Positions 40,039 to 49,400 of a DNA stretch of 51,530 nt are shown here, one piece after another (the first letter of the stretch is position 1; each line of letters begins with the position of its first letter). The position numbers and the translations under genes are program-made. The stretch comes from HGM11416 sp034104345 (lineage in GTDB: Bacteria; Bacillota; Clostridia; Christensenellales; Borkfalkiaceae). A model generated the notes under the pieces. The model worked only from the letters and a program-made list of their open reading frames with translations, did not search any database and was not told where the DNA came from. The stretch is taken from positions 1 to 51,530 of the forward strand of contig JAXEDY010000023.1 in assembly GCA_034104345.1 (NCBI GenBank), given 5' to 3'.

Positions 40039-42330
40039 ATGAAAAGATCAACAGCATTCATACTTTTATTCGTGTGTTTGATTGCGGTTGCGTTCCTGAT
40101 AATACGAATCAGCGGAAACGTAACGCAAAAGGTAAACACCGATCAGTTCTGGGATAAAGCGGGCTTTGTGTTCGTCGACGAAAACTGCGAACTTATAGAT
40201 CCTGCGGCGGAAGGCAACGGCGGCAGTCAGGGAACGCCTACTGCGGCAGACTCTGAAAAAGCAGAATCGTCAAGCGAAACCGGTAAAAACGACCAAACTG
40301 CCGTAACCGAAAAAACGGGCGCCGACGTAATTCAGGCGGCGGACGCCAACAAAAAATACAAACAATACAATTACAACGGCACGCTTGTAAACGTTTTATA
40401 CGACGGGCGCGACCGCGGCTTTATTATTGTCGACCGCGGCGATATCAAGCGTATCGTCGTAAACACCTACAATCTCGTAGGTTACGCTTACGACACGAAG
40501 GGCAACCCTTATCCCGCGTATAAGAGCAGCTATTCGCGCAGCGAAGTAGAAACCATGTATTTGCAGGCGTTTATGAGCCTTAAAACCGTAACAGGCAACG
40601 ACAAATATTCGGTGGATTACGGCGATCCCAATTCGGGTGCGATATGGTCTTCGCTTATACTTCCGCTTTTAACGACAGGCATCGGCATCGTTATAATAGT
40701 AATAATAATGCGTCAGGCGCAGGGCGGCGGCAAAAGCGCGCTCGACTTCGGCAAGACCAAAGCTCGCGTCAACTCGAACGTTAAGGTAAGATTTTCGGAC
40801 GTGGCGGGCGCCGAAGAAGAAAAGCGTGAACTTCAGGAAGTAGTCGAGTTTTTGAAAAATCCCAAAAAGTTCTCGGCTTTGGGCGCAAAAATTCCCAAAG
40901 GCGTGTTGCTCGTAGGGCCACCGGGAACGGGTAAAACTTTGTTTGCGAAAGCCGTAGCCGGCGAAGCGAACGTTCCGTTCTTTTCGATAAGCGGTTCAGA
41001 TTTTGTTGAAATGTTCGTGGGCGTGGGCGCTTCGCGTGTGCGCGACTTGTTCGCAATGGCTAAAAAGGCTATGCCGTGCATCGTGTTCATCGACGAAATC
41101 GACGCGGTAGGTCGTCAGCGCGGAGCGGGGCTCGGCGGCGGCAACGACGAACGCGAACAAACGCTTAACCAACTTCTCGTTCAGATGGACGGGTTTGAAA
41201 GTAACGAAGGCATTATAATTATGGCGGCGACTAACCGCGCCGATATTTTAGACCCCGCGCTTATGCGCCCCGGCAGATTCGACCGTCAGGTATACGTTCA
41301 TCTGCCCGACGTTCGCGGAAGGGAAGCCATTTTAAAAGTTCACGCGCGCAACAAACCGCTTGCGGCTAACGTAAGTTTTAAAATTTTAGCGCGTATGACG
41401 GCGGGCTTTTCGGGTGCGGATCTTGCAAACCTTTTAAACGAAGCGGCGATTTTAGCGGCGCGCGCAAACCGCAAAGCCATAACCAACGCCGACCTTTACG
41501 AAGGAATCGAAAAGGTTTTAATGGGCCCGCAAAAACGCAGTCAGCTGGTTACCGAAAGCGACAAGCGCATAACCGCTTATCACGAATCGGGGCATGCGAT
41601 ACTTGCAAAACTTATGCCCAACTGCGACGAAGTTCACGAAGTTACCATTATTCCGCGCGGTCAGGCGGGCGGTTACACGCTTACAAGGCCCGATTCGGAT
41701 AACCAATATATGTCGAAAAACAAGTTGCTCGATGAACTCGTTATGACGATGGGCGGCAGAGCAGCCGAGGAACTTATTATAAAAGATTACACTTCGGGCG
41801 CAAGCGCCGACATCAAGCAGGCTTCGAAGATAGCGCGCGCGATGGTGACCGAACTCGGTATGAGCGAAAAGATAGGCCCCGTAAATTACGGAGGAGACGA
41901 CCAGATTTTTGTGGGACGCGACTATCAGACCAGAACGAGCTATAGCGAAGCGATGGCTAAACTTATCGACGAAGAAGTTGAAAATCTTATTAAGACCGCG
42001 CACGAAAAAGCCGTTAACACTTTGAAAGAAAACAAAGATTTGTTAGACAGAATGGCGCGTGTTTTAGTTGAACGCGAAACCATTTACAGCGACGAAGTGC
42101 AGATGCTCGTAGACGGTGCGTCTGTCGAAGAAGTTACCGCTTATATGGATAAAAACGAAGCCGAAGAAAAAGAAAATCCGTTCAGAACCAAAGAAAAAAA
42201 GGTTTCGGCGGATAATTCGGCAGAGGTTAAGGAAAAAGCGGAAAACTTAGCCGACGATAAAAAAGCGGAAAACGGCGCGGAAGTAAAAACCGAAACTGCC
42301 GATAAATCCGACGACAAGGGCGAAAACTAA
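40039..42330 (+). CDS. ftsH: ATP-dependent zinc metalloprotease FtsH
   Basis: 763 aa membrane-anchored AAA+ protease. Helix 1 is residues about 5-27 (AFILLFVCLIAVAFLIIRI); the extracytoplasmic part is enlarged by a Ser/Glu/Thr-rich stretch (about 58-100, GGSQGTPTAADSEKAESSSE). Helix 2 is about 205-227. Walker A GPPGTGKT, Walker B IVFIDEIDAVG, the second region of homology (AATNRADILDPALMRPGRFDRQ), the zinc site HESGHA and the distal Asp ligand region SADIKQA are all present. The last about 70 residues are an acidic, Lys/Glu/Asp-rich tail. RBS CGGAGG precedes the ATG. No hpt or tilS precedes it, unlike Bacillus. Confidence 0.97.
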   Translation: MKRSTAFILLFVCLIAVAFLIIRISGNVTQKVNTDQFWDKAGFVFVDENCELIDPAAEGNGGSQGTPTAADSEKAESSSETGKNDQTAVTEKTGADVIQAADANKKYKQYNYNGTLVNVLYDGRDRGFIIVDRGDIKRIVVNTYNLVGYAYDTKGNPYPAYKSSYSRSEVETMYLQAFMSLKTVTGNDKYSVDYGDPNSGAIWSSLILPLLTTGIGIVIIVIIMRQAQGGGKSALDFGKTKARVNSNVKVRFSDVAGAEEEKRELQEVVEFLKNPKKFSALGAKIPKGVLLVGPPGTGKTLFAKAVAGEANVPFFSISGSDFVEMFVGVGASRVRDLFAMAKKAMPCIVFIDEIDAVGRQRGAGLGGGNDEREQTLNQLLVQMDGFESNEGIIIMAATNRADILDPALMRPGRFDRQVYVHLPDVRGREAILKVHARNKPLAANVSFKILARMTAGFSGADLANLLNEAAILAARANRKAITNADLYEGIEKVLMGPQKRSQLVTESDKRITAYHESGHAILAKLMPNCDEVHEVTIIPRGQAGGYTLTRPDSDNQYMSKNKLLDELVMTMGGRAAEELIIKDYTSGASADIKQASKIARAMVTELGMSEKIGPVNYGGDDQIFVGRDYQTRTSYSEAMAKLIDEEVENLIKTAHEKAVNTLKENKDLLDRMARVLVERETIYSDEVQMLVDGASVEEVTAYMDKNEAEEKENPFRTKEKKVSADNSAEVKEKAENLADDKKAENGAEVKTETADKSDDKGEN

Positions 42331-42366
42331 CAACTTTAACGGCGAAAACCTATAAAAGGTAAAAAA

Positions 42367-42398
42367 ATTCGCCCGATAAACAAAAAAATCGGGCGAAT
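42367..42398. terminator. Hairpin between ftsH and parA
   Basis: ATTCGCCCGAT (42367-42377) pairs perfectly with ATCGGGCGAAT (42388-42398). On the plus strand no T-run follows; on the minus strand it is followed by seven T. It may stabilise the ftsH message 3' end rather than terminate. Confidence 0.5.
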
Positions 42399-42522
42399 AA
42401 CAAGTTGTAAATAACAAAACTTTTTTATAAACATTTTTTGTTAAGTTGCGAAAAGGCTTGCAACTTCAACAAAAAAAACGGCTTAAACCTATACGAAAGG
42501 CAAAAACAAGAAGGGTAAAAAA

Positions 42523-43293
42523 ATGGCAAAAATAATCGCTTTTTCAAACCAAAAGGGCGGCGTGGGCAAAACGTCTACCTGCGTAAACGTGTCGGCATAT
42601 CTGGCAAAGAAAGGCAAAAAAACCTTGCTTATAGATATGGATCCGCAAGGCAACGCTACGACGGGGCTCGGTCTTTCGAAAAACGAACTTAAAGAATCGG
42701 TTTACAACGTGCTTATCGACGACGCTCTCGCGAAAGACTGCATTAAAAAAACGGTGGTAGACGGATTATACGTTTTGCCGTCGAGTATCGATTTGGCGGG
42801 CGCCGAAGTTGAACTCGTATACGTTAAAAACCGCGAAAAGAAACTCGTTGAAGCAATCGAACGGATTAAGGGCGATTACGATTACATAACCATCGATTGC
42901 CCGCCGTCTTTGGGGCTGTTAACCATAAACGCGCTTGCCGCAAGCGATTCGGTAGTTATTCCCATTCAAAGCGAATATTACGCGTTGGAAGGGCTAAGTC
43001 AACTTTTAAACACCATTAAACTCGTTGTAAAAGCGCTTAACCCCAAACTCGAAATCGAAGGCGTGGTTGTAACCATGTACGACGGTCGCGCGCTTATTTC
43101 GAAGCAGATTTGCGCCGAAATTCACAAATATTTCGGCAAAAAGATGTTCAACACCGTAATTCCGCGTAACATAAGGGTGTCGGAAGCACCCAGCCACGGC
43201 GTTCCGGTAATGCTGCACGATCCCAAATCGAACGGCGCAAAGGCATACGAAGCCTTAACCGACGAACTGCTTGCTAAAAACAAAAAAAGCTGA
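42523..43293 (+). CDS. parA: Chromosome partitioning ATPase ParA (Soj)
   Basis: 256 aa, deviant Walker A ATPase: KGGVGKTST (residues 10-18), TLLIDMDPQGNATTGLG, ITIDCPPSLGLLTINAL, and VIPIQSEYYALEGLSQL. It binds DNA nonspecifically as an ATP dimer and is driven by ParB-parS complexes; in Firmicutes Soj also acts on DnaA. Short N-terminus, so the chromosomal rather than the plasmid HTH-type. RBS AAGGG is about 9 nt upstream. parB follows after 199 bp. Confidence 0.96.
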   Translation: MAKIIAFSNQKGGVGKTSTCVNVSAYLAKKGKKTLLIDMDPQGNATTGLGLSKNELKESVYNVLIDDALAKDCIKKTVVDGLYVLPSSIDLAGAEVELVYVKNREKKLVEAIERIKGDYDYITIDCPPSLGLLTINALAASDSVVIPIQSEYYALEGLSQLLNTIKLVVKALNPKLEIEGVVVTMYDGRALISKQICAEIHKYFGKKMFNTVIPRNIRVSEAPSHGVPVMLHDPKSNGAKAYEALTDELLAKNKKS

Positions 43294-43424
43294 AAACGGC
43301 TTGAAAGCCGCTTAAAAGCGCAACGAAACATGATAATAAAGTAGCACAAGGTCGCGCGGGAGAGCCGAAAGTTTTGCCGAAAAGCCTGTAAAAAAGGGTT
43401 TTGCGCGCGCGACGATACTAAAAA

Positions 43425-43453
43425 ACGCATGTGCGCATACGCATGCGCGCGCG
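43425..43453. other. 29-bp alternating purine-pyrimidine tract
   Basis: From 43425 every base alternates purine and pyrimidine for 29 positions, ending GCATGCGCGCGCG. A second short GCGCGCGCG run lies at 43403-43411. Such tracts can adopt Z-DNA under negative supercoiling. It sits between parA and parB. Confidence 0.7.
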
Positions 43454-43492
43454 AATTTTCGCGCCCTGATTTCACCAAAGGAGAACTTAACC

Positions 43493-44413
43493 ATGAAGGT
43501 CAATAAAGGCTTGGGTAAAGGGCTTTCTGCTCTGTTTAAAGAAACCGAAGAAGATTACAGTCGTTTTTCGTTCGACGAAACGAAAATGACAGCCGAAGAA
43601 GCGAACGCCGTTCACGAAATTCCGCTTGACAAAATCGAAGCGAATCCTAATCAGCCGCGTAAGGTTTTCGAAGAAGAGCCGCTGCGCGAACTTGCCGATT
43701 CAATATCCGTTCACGGCGTAATTTCGCCCATAGTTTTAAACAAACAAGGCAACGGATATATGATAATCGCGGGCGAACGCCGTTTCAGGGCTTCGAAACT
43801 TGCGGGCAAAACCACCATTCCCGCAATAATCCGCAATTACGACGAACGTCAGGTTAAAGAAATTTCGCTTATCGAAAACCTTCAACGCGAAGACTTAAAC
43901 CCCATCGAAGCCGCAACTTCGATGCGTCAGCTTATGGACGATTATCGTATGACGCAGGAAGAACTTTCGCTTCGAATAGGAAAAAGCCGCTCGGCAATAG
44001 CCAACATGTTAAGGCTTTTAACCCTTTCGTCGCAGGTAATAAGGCTCGTGGAAACGAATAAATTGTCGGCAGGACATGCCCGCGCGCTCGTTACTCTGCC
44101 CACCGAAGTGCAGGAAGAAATCGCCCAGAAAGCGGTTAAAGACAGATATTCGGTGCGCGAAGTAGAACAAGCCGTACGTGATTATTACAACCCGCCCGAA
44201 GACGCGAAAAAGGCTAAAAAAGCCAAGTTAGAAGCTCAGATGAGCGTTGAACTTAAAGACATGGTTAACCGCATGCAACGCGATTTCGGCACAAAGGTAA
44301 GCGCAATAGGAAACGACAAAAAAGGCAGAATTTACATAGATTATTACACCCGCGACGATTTGGACAGAATAATCGAAATACTCGATATTTTGGAAAAAAA
44401 CAAAAAAAGATAA
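43493..44413 (+). CDS. parB: Chromosome partitioning protein ParB (Spo0J)
   Basis: 306 aa. Starts with the ParA-stimulating LGKGLSALFKE, then the ParB/Srx CTPase domain (IPLDKIEANPNQPRKVFEE, HGVISPIVL, IAGERRFRASKLAG), the helix-turn-helix domain (LIENLQREDLNPIEAATSM, TQEELSLRIGKSRSAIANML) and a C-terminal dimerisation segment. It should load on the parS sites at 36300 and 37703 and spread as a CTP clamp. RBS AAGGAG precedes the ATG. A strong terminator follows. Confidence 0.96.
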   Translation: MKVNKGLGKGLSALFKETEEDYSRFSFDETKMTAEEANAVHEIPLDKIEANPNQPRKVFEEEPLRELADSISVHGVISPIVLNKQGNGYMIIAGERRFRASKLAGKTTIPAIIRNYDERQVKEISLIENLQREDLNPIEAATSMRQLMDDYRMTQEELSLRIGKSRSAIANMLRLLTLSSQVIRLVETNKLSAGHARALVTLPTEVQEEIAQKAVKDRYSVREVEQAVRDYYNPPEDAKKAKKAKLEAQMSVELKDMVNRMQRDFGTKVSAIGNDKKGRIYIDYYTRDDLDRIIEILDILEKNKKR

Positions 44414-44439
44414 CGTAAAAAGAAAAGAATAAAAAGGAG

Positions 44440-44486
44440 AAAACGCGCAAAAACCCTTAAAAAACAAGGGGTTTTTGCGCGTTTTT
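44440..44486 (+). terminator. Strong terminator of parAB
   Basis: AAAACGCGCAAAAACCC (44440-44456) pairs with GGGTTTTTGCGCGTTTT, then a T-run. Confidence 0.85.
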
Positions 44487-44602
44487 ATTATTTTTTGACG
44501 AACTAAAAAAGCTCGAAAACAAGAAAAAAACAACAAAACGGTTGAAAAGTTGCGGTTATCGCCGCCCGTAAAAGGAGGTTTCGGACGCTGTTTTTACGCG
44601 GG

Positions 44603-44650
44603 CGAAGTGCGCGATAATCGACTTATAGCCCTACTTTTTTATTAAAAACG
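44603..44650. repeat. Degenerate palindromic element copy D
   Basis: GAAGTGCGCGATAATCGACT then TATAGCCCTACTTTTTTATT. It keeps the GAA.GTGC start, the CTTATAGCCC centre and the ACTTTTT.A.TA end of copy A. It shares CGATAATCGACTTATAG with copy E. It lies in the 356-bp gap between parB and the minus-strand kinase gene, which otherwise holds only two terminators. Confidence 0.55.
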
Positions 44651-44672
44651 GGAAAAAACCCTAAAAACAAAA

Positions 44673-44706
44673 AAAACTTTTACGTTTTGCCGCGTAAAAG
44701 TTTTTT
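44673..44706. terminator. Bidirectional terminator between parB and the lipid kinase gene
   Basis: AACTTTTACG (44675-44684) pairs with CGTAAAAGTT (44693-44702), with A-runs before and T-runs after on both strands. Confidence 0.75.
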
Positions 44707-44769
44707 AATTTGCGAGTTTATCAAGTATCGGCGCGTTAAAATCGATTGTTTTTAATCGCTCGGTTTAAA

Positions 44770-45771
44770 TTACTTGGTCGTGGTTGCCGCGGTGTCGGGG
44801 CGGTAAAGGTTGAGTTTGCCTTTTTCGATATGAACGTCGAAGTTAAGGTCGTAATAAATTTCGCCGTCGATCTGAATGGCGGGGGTTTTTTCGAAAAATA
44901 AAGTCGCTTTGTCTACCCGCTTGAATTCCGAAAAACTTTCGGTTAAAATTTTGCCTTTCATAAGTTTTACAAGGGCGTGGGGTATGCGCGATTTTTTCAT
45001 GCGGTTTATAATTAAAAAATCCATTTTGCCGTCGTCTACTATGGCTTCGGGGCAAATGGGAATTCCGCCGCCTATTTTTCTGCCGTTGCCGCAACAAACG
45101 ATAAGCGCGCTGCGGTCGGGTGCTTCGTTTTCGGATGCGACGGGGTTACCATCCGGATCGGCGACCGCCGCTTCGGTTTTGCCCACGTCTTCGGTCTTTT
45201 CGTTCGCGTTATCGTTCGGCAGAGCTTCGTAATTGCCGGCAAATTTAAGTTTGAAGTTATAAAACTTGAACTTGATAAGGCTTATTATAAGCGAAACCAT
45301 ATATTTGATTTTGCCTTTTAAAACCTTGTTTTTTTCGGTACGTTCCAAAATTTCGACGTCGATTCCGGTGCCTATAACGTTAAGCCCGCGCACGCCGTCG
45401 CACACCAAAAAGTCGGTGGGTTTTGCGGTTTCGTTTAAGATTATTTCAAGCGCTTTTTCGGCTTTTAACGGGATTTTAACGGTGTCGGCAAAGTCGTTGC
45501 CGCTTCCGCAGGGAATAATGCCGAAACGGACGTTTTCAAGGTTCGTAAGTCCGTTTAAAACTTCGTTCGCCGTGCCGTCGCCGCCCATTGCGATAACGTC
45601 GGTTGCTCCGTTTAAACAAAGTTCGCGAGCTATTTTGGTCGCGTCTTTTCTGCCCGAAGTAAAATGAAAACGGTGTTCCACGTTCTTTTCGTTAAGCAGT
45701 TTTTCTATTTTATTTTTTTCGTTCAGCGCTTTGCCGTTGCCGGCTTTGCCGTTAAGAATTATATCGAGCAT
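44770..45771 (-). CDS. Diacylglycerol/lipid kinase family protein (DagK/BmrU type)
   Basis: 333 aa. Features of the DAGK catalytic family: NGKAGNGKA at residues 7-15, TDVIAMGGDGTANEVLNGL (57-75), IIPCGSGNDFAD (85-96) and the C-terminal ALIVCCGNGRKIGGGIPICPEA. Probably phosphorylates diacylglycerol or a related lipid at the membrane; YegS-like lipid kinase is an alternative. A hydrophilic insert of about 35 residues (about 185-220, DNANEKTEDVGKTEAAVADP) separates two core strands. It is convergent with parB, monocistronic, and has no strong Shine-Dalgarno. Confidence 0.87.
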   Translation of the reverse strand: MLDIILNGKAGNGKALNEKNKIEKLLNEKNVEHRFHFTSGRKDATKIARELCLNGATDVIAMGGDGTANEVLNGLTNLENVRFGIIPCGSGNDFADTVKIPLKAEKALEIILNETAKPTDFLVCDGVRGLNVIGTGIDVEILERTEKNKVLKGKIKYMVSLIISLIKFKFYNFKLKFAGNYEALPNDNANEKTEDVGKTEAAVADPDGNPVASENEAPDRSALIVCCGNGRKIGGGIPICPEAIVDDGKMDFLIINRMKKSRIPHALVKLMKGKILTESFSEFKRVDKATLFFEKTPAIQIDGEIYYDLNFDVHIEKGKLNLYRPDTAATTTK

Positions 45772-46397
45772 TTTCAGGTTTCCCGTTCGGGCTTGCTTTT
45801 ATTTATAAGCGAAAAACTTCAAAAATTAAATCGCCGAATGTTTCAAAAATAGCGATAAAAAGCCGTTTTTTGCAAAAAAGCGAAATAACAAACTCATTTA
45901 ATTATACAATAACACCTTGCAAAAAGCAAACGTTTTTAAGGTTATTCGTAATTTTGCGATCAAGCGGCTAAAAAAGTGAAATCGTTAAAAAAAATGTAAA
46001 AGTTATCCACCGAAAAACCGAGTTATCCACCGAGTTATGCACAAAAAGGCTGAAAATTTGCCGAAAAAAGGGCAAATCAAGCAAAAAACGGCGTAAAAGT
46101 TTTTTAAAAGGCAATCAAGATCGGTTTTTTTGTCGTGCGCGTTAAAAAATCGCGTTTGGTTTCGGGCTTTATTGCGGAATTTATGCCGAGCGGGGCGCGT
46201 AAAATAGTGTAGAAAAAGCCGCAGAGAACAAGTCCGCTTAAACAGCGCCGAAAAAAATCGTTTAAACGATAACGCAGAAAAACTTCGGTTAAGGCGTTTT
46301 TAAGGGCATAAAAGCGCCCGTTTCGGTGTTTTTATGTGAAAGAACTGAAAAAATTGAAAAGCCGCCGAAAAAATGTTTTGTATGCGACAAAAATAAA
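45772..46397. other. Intergenic region with second DnaA-box cluster
   Basis: Apart from the DnaA boxes at 46003-46043 I see no gene, hairpin or repeat of note. The sequence is A-rich with scattered CGAAA runs. Confidence 0.55.
46003..46043 (+). promoter_or_regulatory. Cluster of three DnaA-box-like sites
   Basis: TTATCCACC (46003-46011), TTATCCACC (46023-46031) and TTATGCACA (46035-46043) in one orientation. The first two sit in a direct repeat AGTTATCCACCGA spaced 20 bp apart. TTATGCACA also occurs in the presumed oriC. Confidence 0.6.
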
Positions 46398-46426
46398 TTG
46401 ACATACAAAAAAACTAAATGTATAAT
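46398..46426 (+). promoter_or_regulatory. Perfect consensus sigma-A promoter of the giant gene
   Basis: TTGACA (46398-46403), 17-bp spacer, TATAAT (46421-46426): both hexamers match consensus exactly. The leader (about 46433-46497) has a GCCCG..CGGGC stem (46443-46475) before the ribosome site. Confidence 0.9.
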
Positions 46427-46497
46427 ATAATAGTCATTAAAAGCCCGTAGTCTACCCTTTTGACCGGACGCGGGCCGAGTTTCAAGGAGAATGACGT

Positions 46498-49400
46498 ATG
46501 GGAAACTTACTTAAACGATTGATAGCGTTCATACTCGGAATGGTATTTACGCTTACTGCGGGCGTCGGCGCAGTAGTCGGCGGCGCATACTGGGCTTATA
46601 AAACCGTTAAGCCCTTACACAGCGTCGACGGCGATTCGGGGTTGGGCGATTTACGCGATCAATCCATCGAAGATTTAATCGGGCTTATTCAGAATGCTCT
46701 GAACGAACCCGACAAGTATACGTTCGCCCGTTTAGAAGCCGAATACGGTATCGACCTTAAAAAACTTCTCGAAAAGTTGGGTATTACCGATATCGATTCT
46801 TCGGGTAAAAACTGGAACGCGCTTATGGGTATTTCGCTGTTTGCTTTGAAAGACGGCATCGAACCGCTTCTCGACAGCATACCTCTTCGCGCAATCTATA
46901 ACTTTTTGCCTGCCGAAACGCTTGGCGGAATTTTATCGCCCGAAGCGCAGGAAAAGCTCGGCAACTACACGTTGCTCGAACTTATAAAAAGCGATGACGA
47001 AGGCGAAGACGTCGGCATTATAAAAGCGCTTTGCACCCTTAAAATAGGTGCGTTTTTGCCGAAGTTTTTCAACGCCGTTTACGACGACGAAACTTCTTCG
47101 TATACATACGTTTTAAACGAAAGCGACGAAGCGCAGGCTTTGCCGATTTTAAAAGTTATCGCAAACGTATCTATCGGCGCTATTAAAAACATAGCCGCCG
47201 GCGGCGACATAATGAAGGAACTCGTCGAAGGCGGTTTATCTCCCATAGCGGATATGCCTATCGAAGAAATCATAGGCGATCTTTTAACCACTATTTCTCC
47301 CGAACTCGGTCAAACGGCAAGAACTTATCTGGGCGCGCTTAACGGCGCAAAACTTTCGGATCTTTTTAAACGCAATTCCGAAGGCGGCTACGAAATTTAT
47401 TACACCGGCGTAATAAGCGACATCAAAATAGGTAATCTTTTAGGGCTTGTAGATATTTTCGGCGACGGAGTGTGGAGATACGCAAGCGACACGAGCAAAC
47501 TCGCCCCCGATCTTTTACAGACCGTTGCCAATTTAAAACTCGGCTCGCTGTTCTATAACGACGGTATGCTCGATATGGTAAACCAACTTATCGGCGACGT
47601 ATCGTTCGGAATGATTTTCGACGCGATCGGAATAGAAGAAGGTCAACTTCCCGCTATCGACGCGTTAAGAAAAATAAAAGTAGGCAAATTGCTCGACGGG
47701 CAGACCGATTCGTTCGACGTCGAAAAATTCATGTCGAACTTAATCGAAAACATCAAAGAATCGCTCGGCGACGTAACGTTGAAAGAATTTCTCGGAATCG
47801 ATTCGACCGGCAACGCGTTTGTCGACAGATTGATTTCGTTCAGACTTTCGGACTTCGTTCTTTCGGACTATAACGCGAAAAGCATTTTAGCGGCGTTCAA
47901 ACGCGCGTTCGGCGATATAACGGTAGGCGACGCGATAGGCTTTAAACGTGGAGCAAACGGTGCGTGGGATTTCGGCGGCACTTCGCTCGAAAACTTCTCG
48001 TCGCTCGGTTCGGTGCTGGATCTTTCGATTGCGAACGTGATGAATCTCGTTTCCGACGTAATGGACGGCAAGGCGACCGCTTCGCAAATAGTTAAAAATC
48101 TGTTCCCCGAACTTTGTCTCGGCGACTTCGTGGCGTTAATCCCGGGGGTTGAACGCGATCCCGTTTCGGGCGAATATTCGGTAAGGGGTAAAGACGACAA
48201 AGTCGTGGTTATTCCCGCAAACGTGGGCGACGTGCTCGACACCCGGTTCTACGAAATAATTTCGGGCTTCGAAAACGGTACGCCTTACGACATATTCGTC
48301 CATCTCGAAAACATTTTAATCGGTGACATAGTTAAACCCGTTTCCGACGCGTTTGGTTTCGATTCGGCCGATCTCGTTTACGATAAAGGCAGCAACACCT
48401 ATACTTGGAAAAACGAAGCGGGCAGCGCCACTTCGAAATTCTTCTCGGTTTCGATAACCGATGTAGTTAAAGACGGTCAGAACGGATTTGAAAAATTCAA
48501 AAACTATCTCGTTCACGACTTTGCCGAAGTTACGGGCGAACTTTTAAAAATAGTAACGCGCGTTTCGGGCATCGAAGATAAGGTTACCGACGGCGACATC
48601 GATTCTCTCGTCGCTACCGTAAAAAACGTTTTCAAACCCGAATCGACGATGACGAATTATTCGCTAGTCGAAGAAGCGACCATCGGAACTTTGGTTTCAT
48701 CGATAAACGTAATTTTGAGAATAAGTTCGAAATTCGGCGTTAACGTTCCCGAATTCGTTCACGTAGCCGTGGGCGAAATCGATTCGCTGTTCGGTTATAT
48801 ACCGTTAATCAAAGCGGGAGATATTTCCGCTTACGACAAAGTTAAACTAAAAGCAATCTGCTCGTCGATAATCGAAGTTATAAAATCGGCTAACGACGAT
48901 TACGACTTTATCGACGAAGCGATTTTAGACGACGTCGACGATATCTGCGCGATAATATTCGGCAACCACGTTTTAAGCGATCCGTACATCGACGACTTCT
49001 ACGTCGACGAATTCTCGAAAGCGATTTACGCGCTGTTAAAAGACTTGGGCGTAAACAGCGCCGACATAGAAGCGGGCTTTAAAAAATTCGCCGAAATGTA
49101 TAAAGGCGTAAGATTATCCGAATTTTTAAAACGCACGGGCGATCTTAAAATCGGCGAAGTAGTTAAACTTGCCGAAGAGTTTATTCCGAACTTAGAAATA
49201 AACGAACTCGTTTACGATTCGGCTTCGGATAAATACGTTTGGAAAAACGATCCCGACTGCTCGATGACGGCGTTCTTCACAAACACCGTGGGCAACCTGT
49301 TTAACGACCTTGTTTATAACGGTGCGACCGATACGTTGAACACCACGCTGTACGACTATATTACCGCTTTGGGCGAGGCGATAAAGTTCGTGACCGACAA

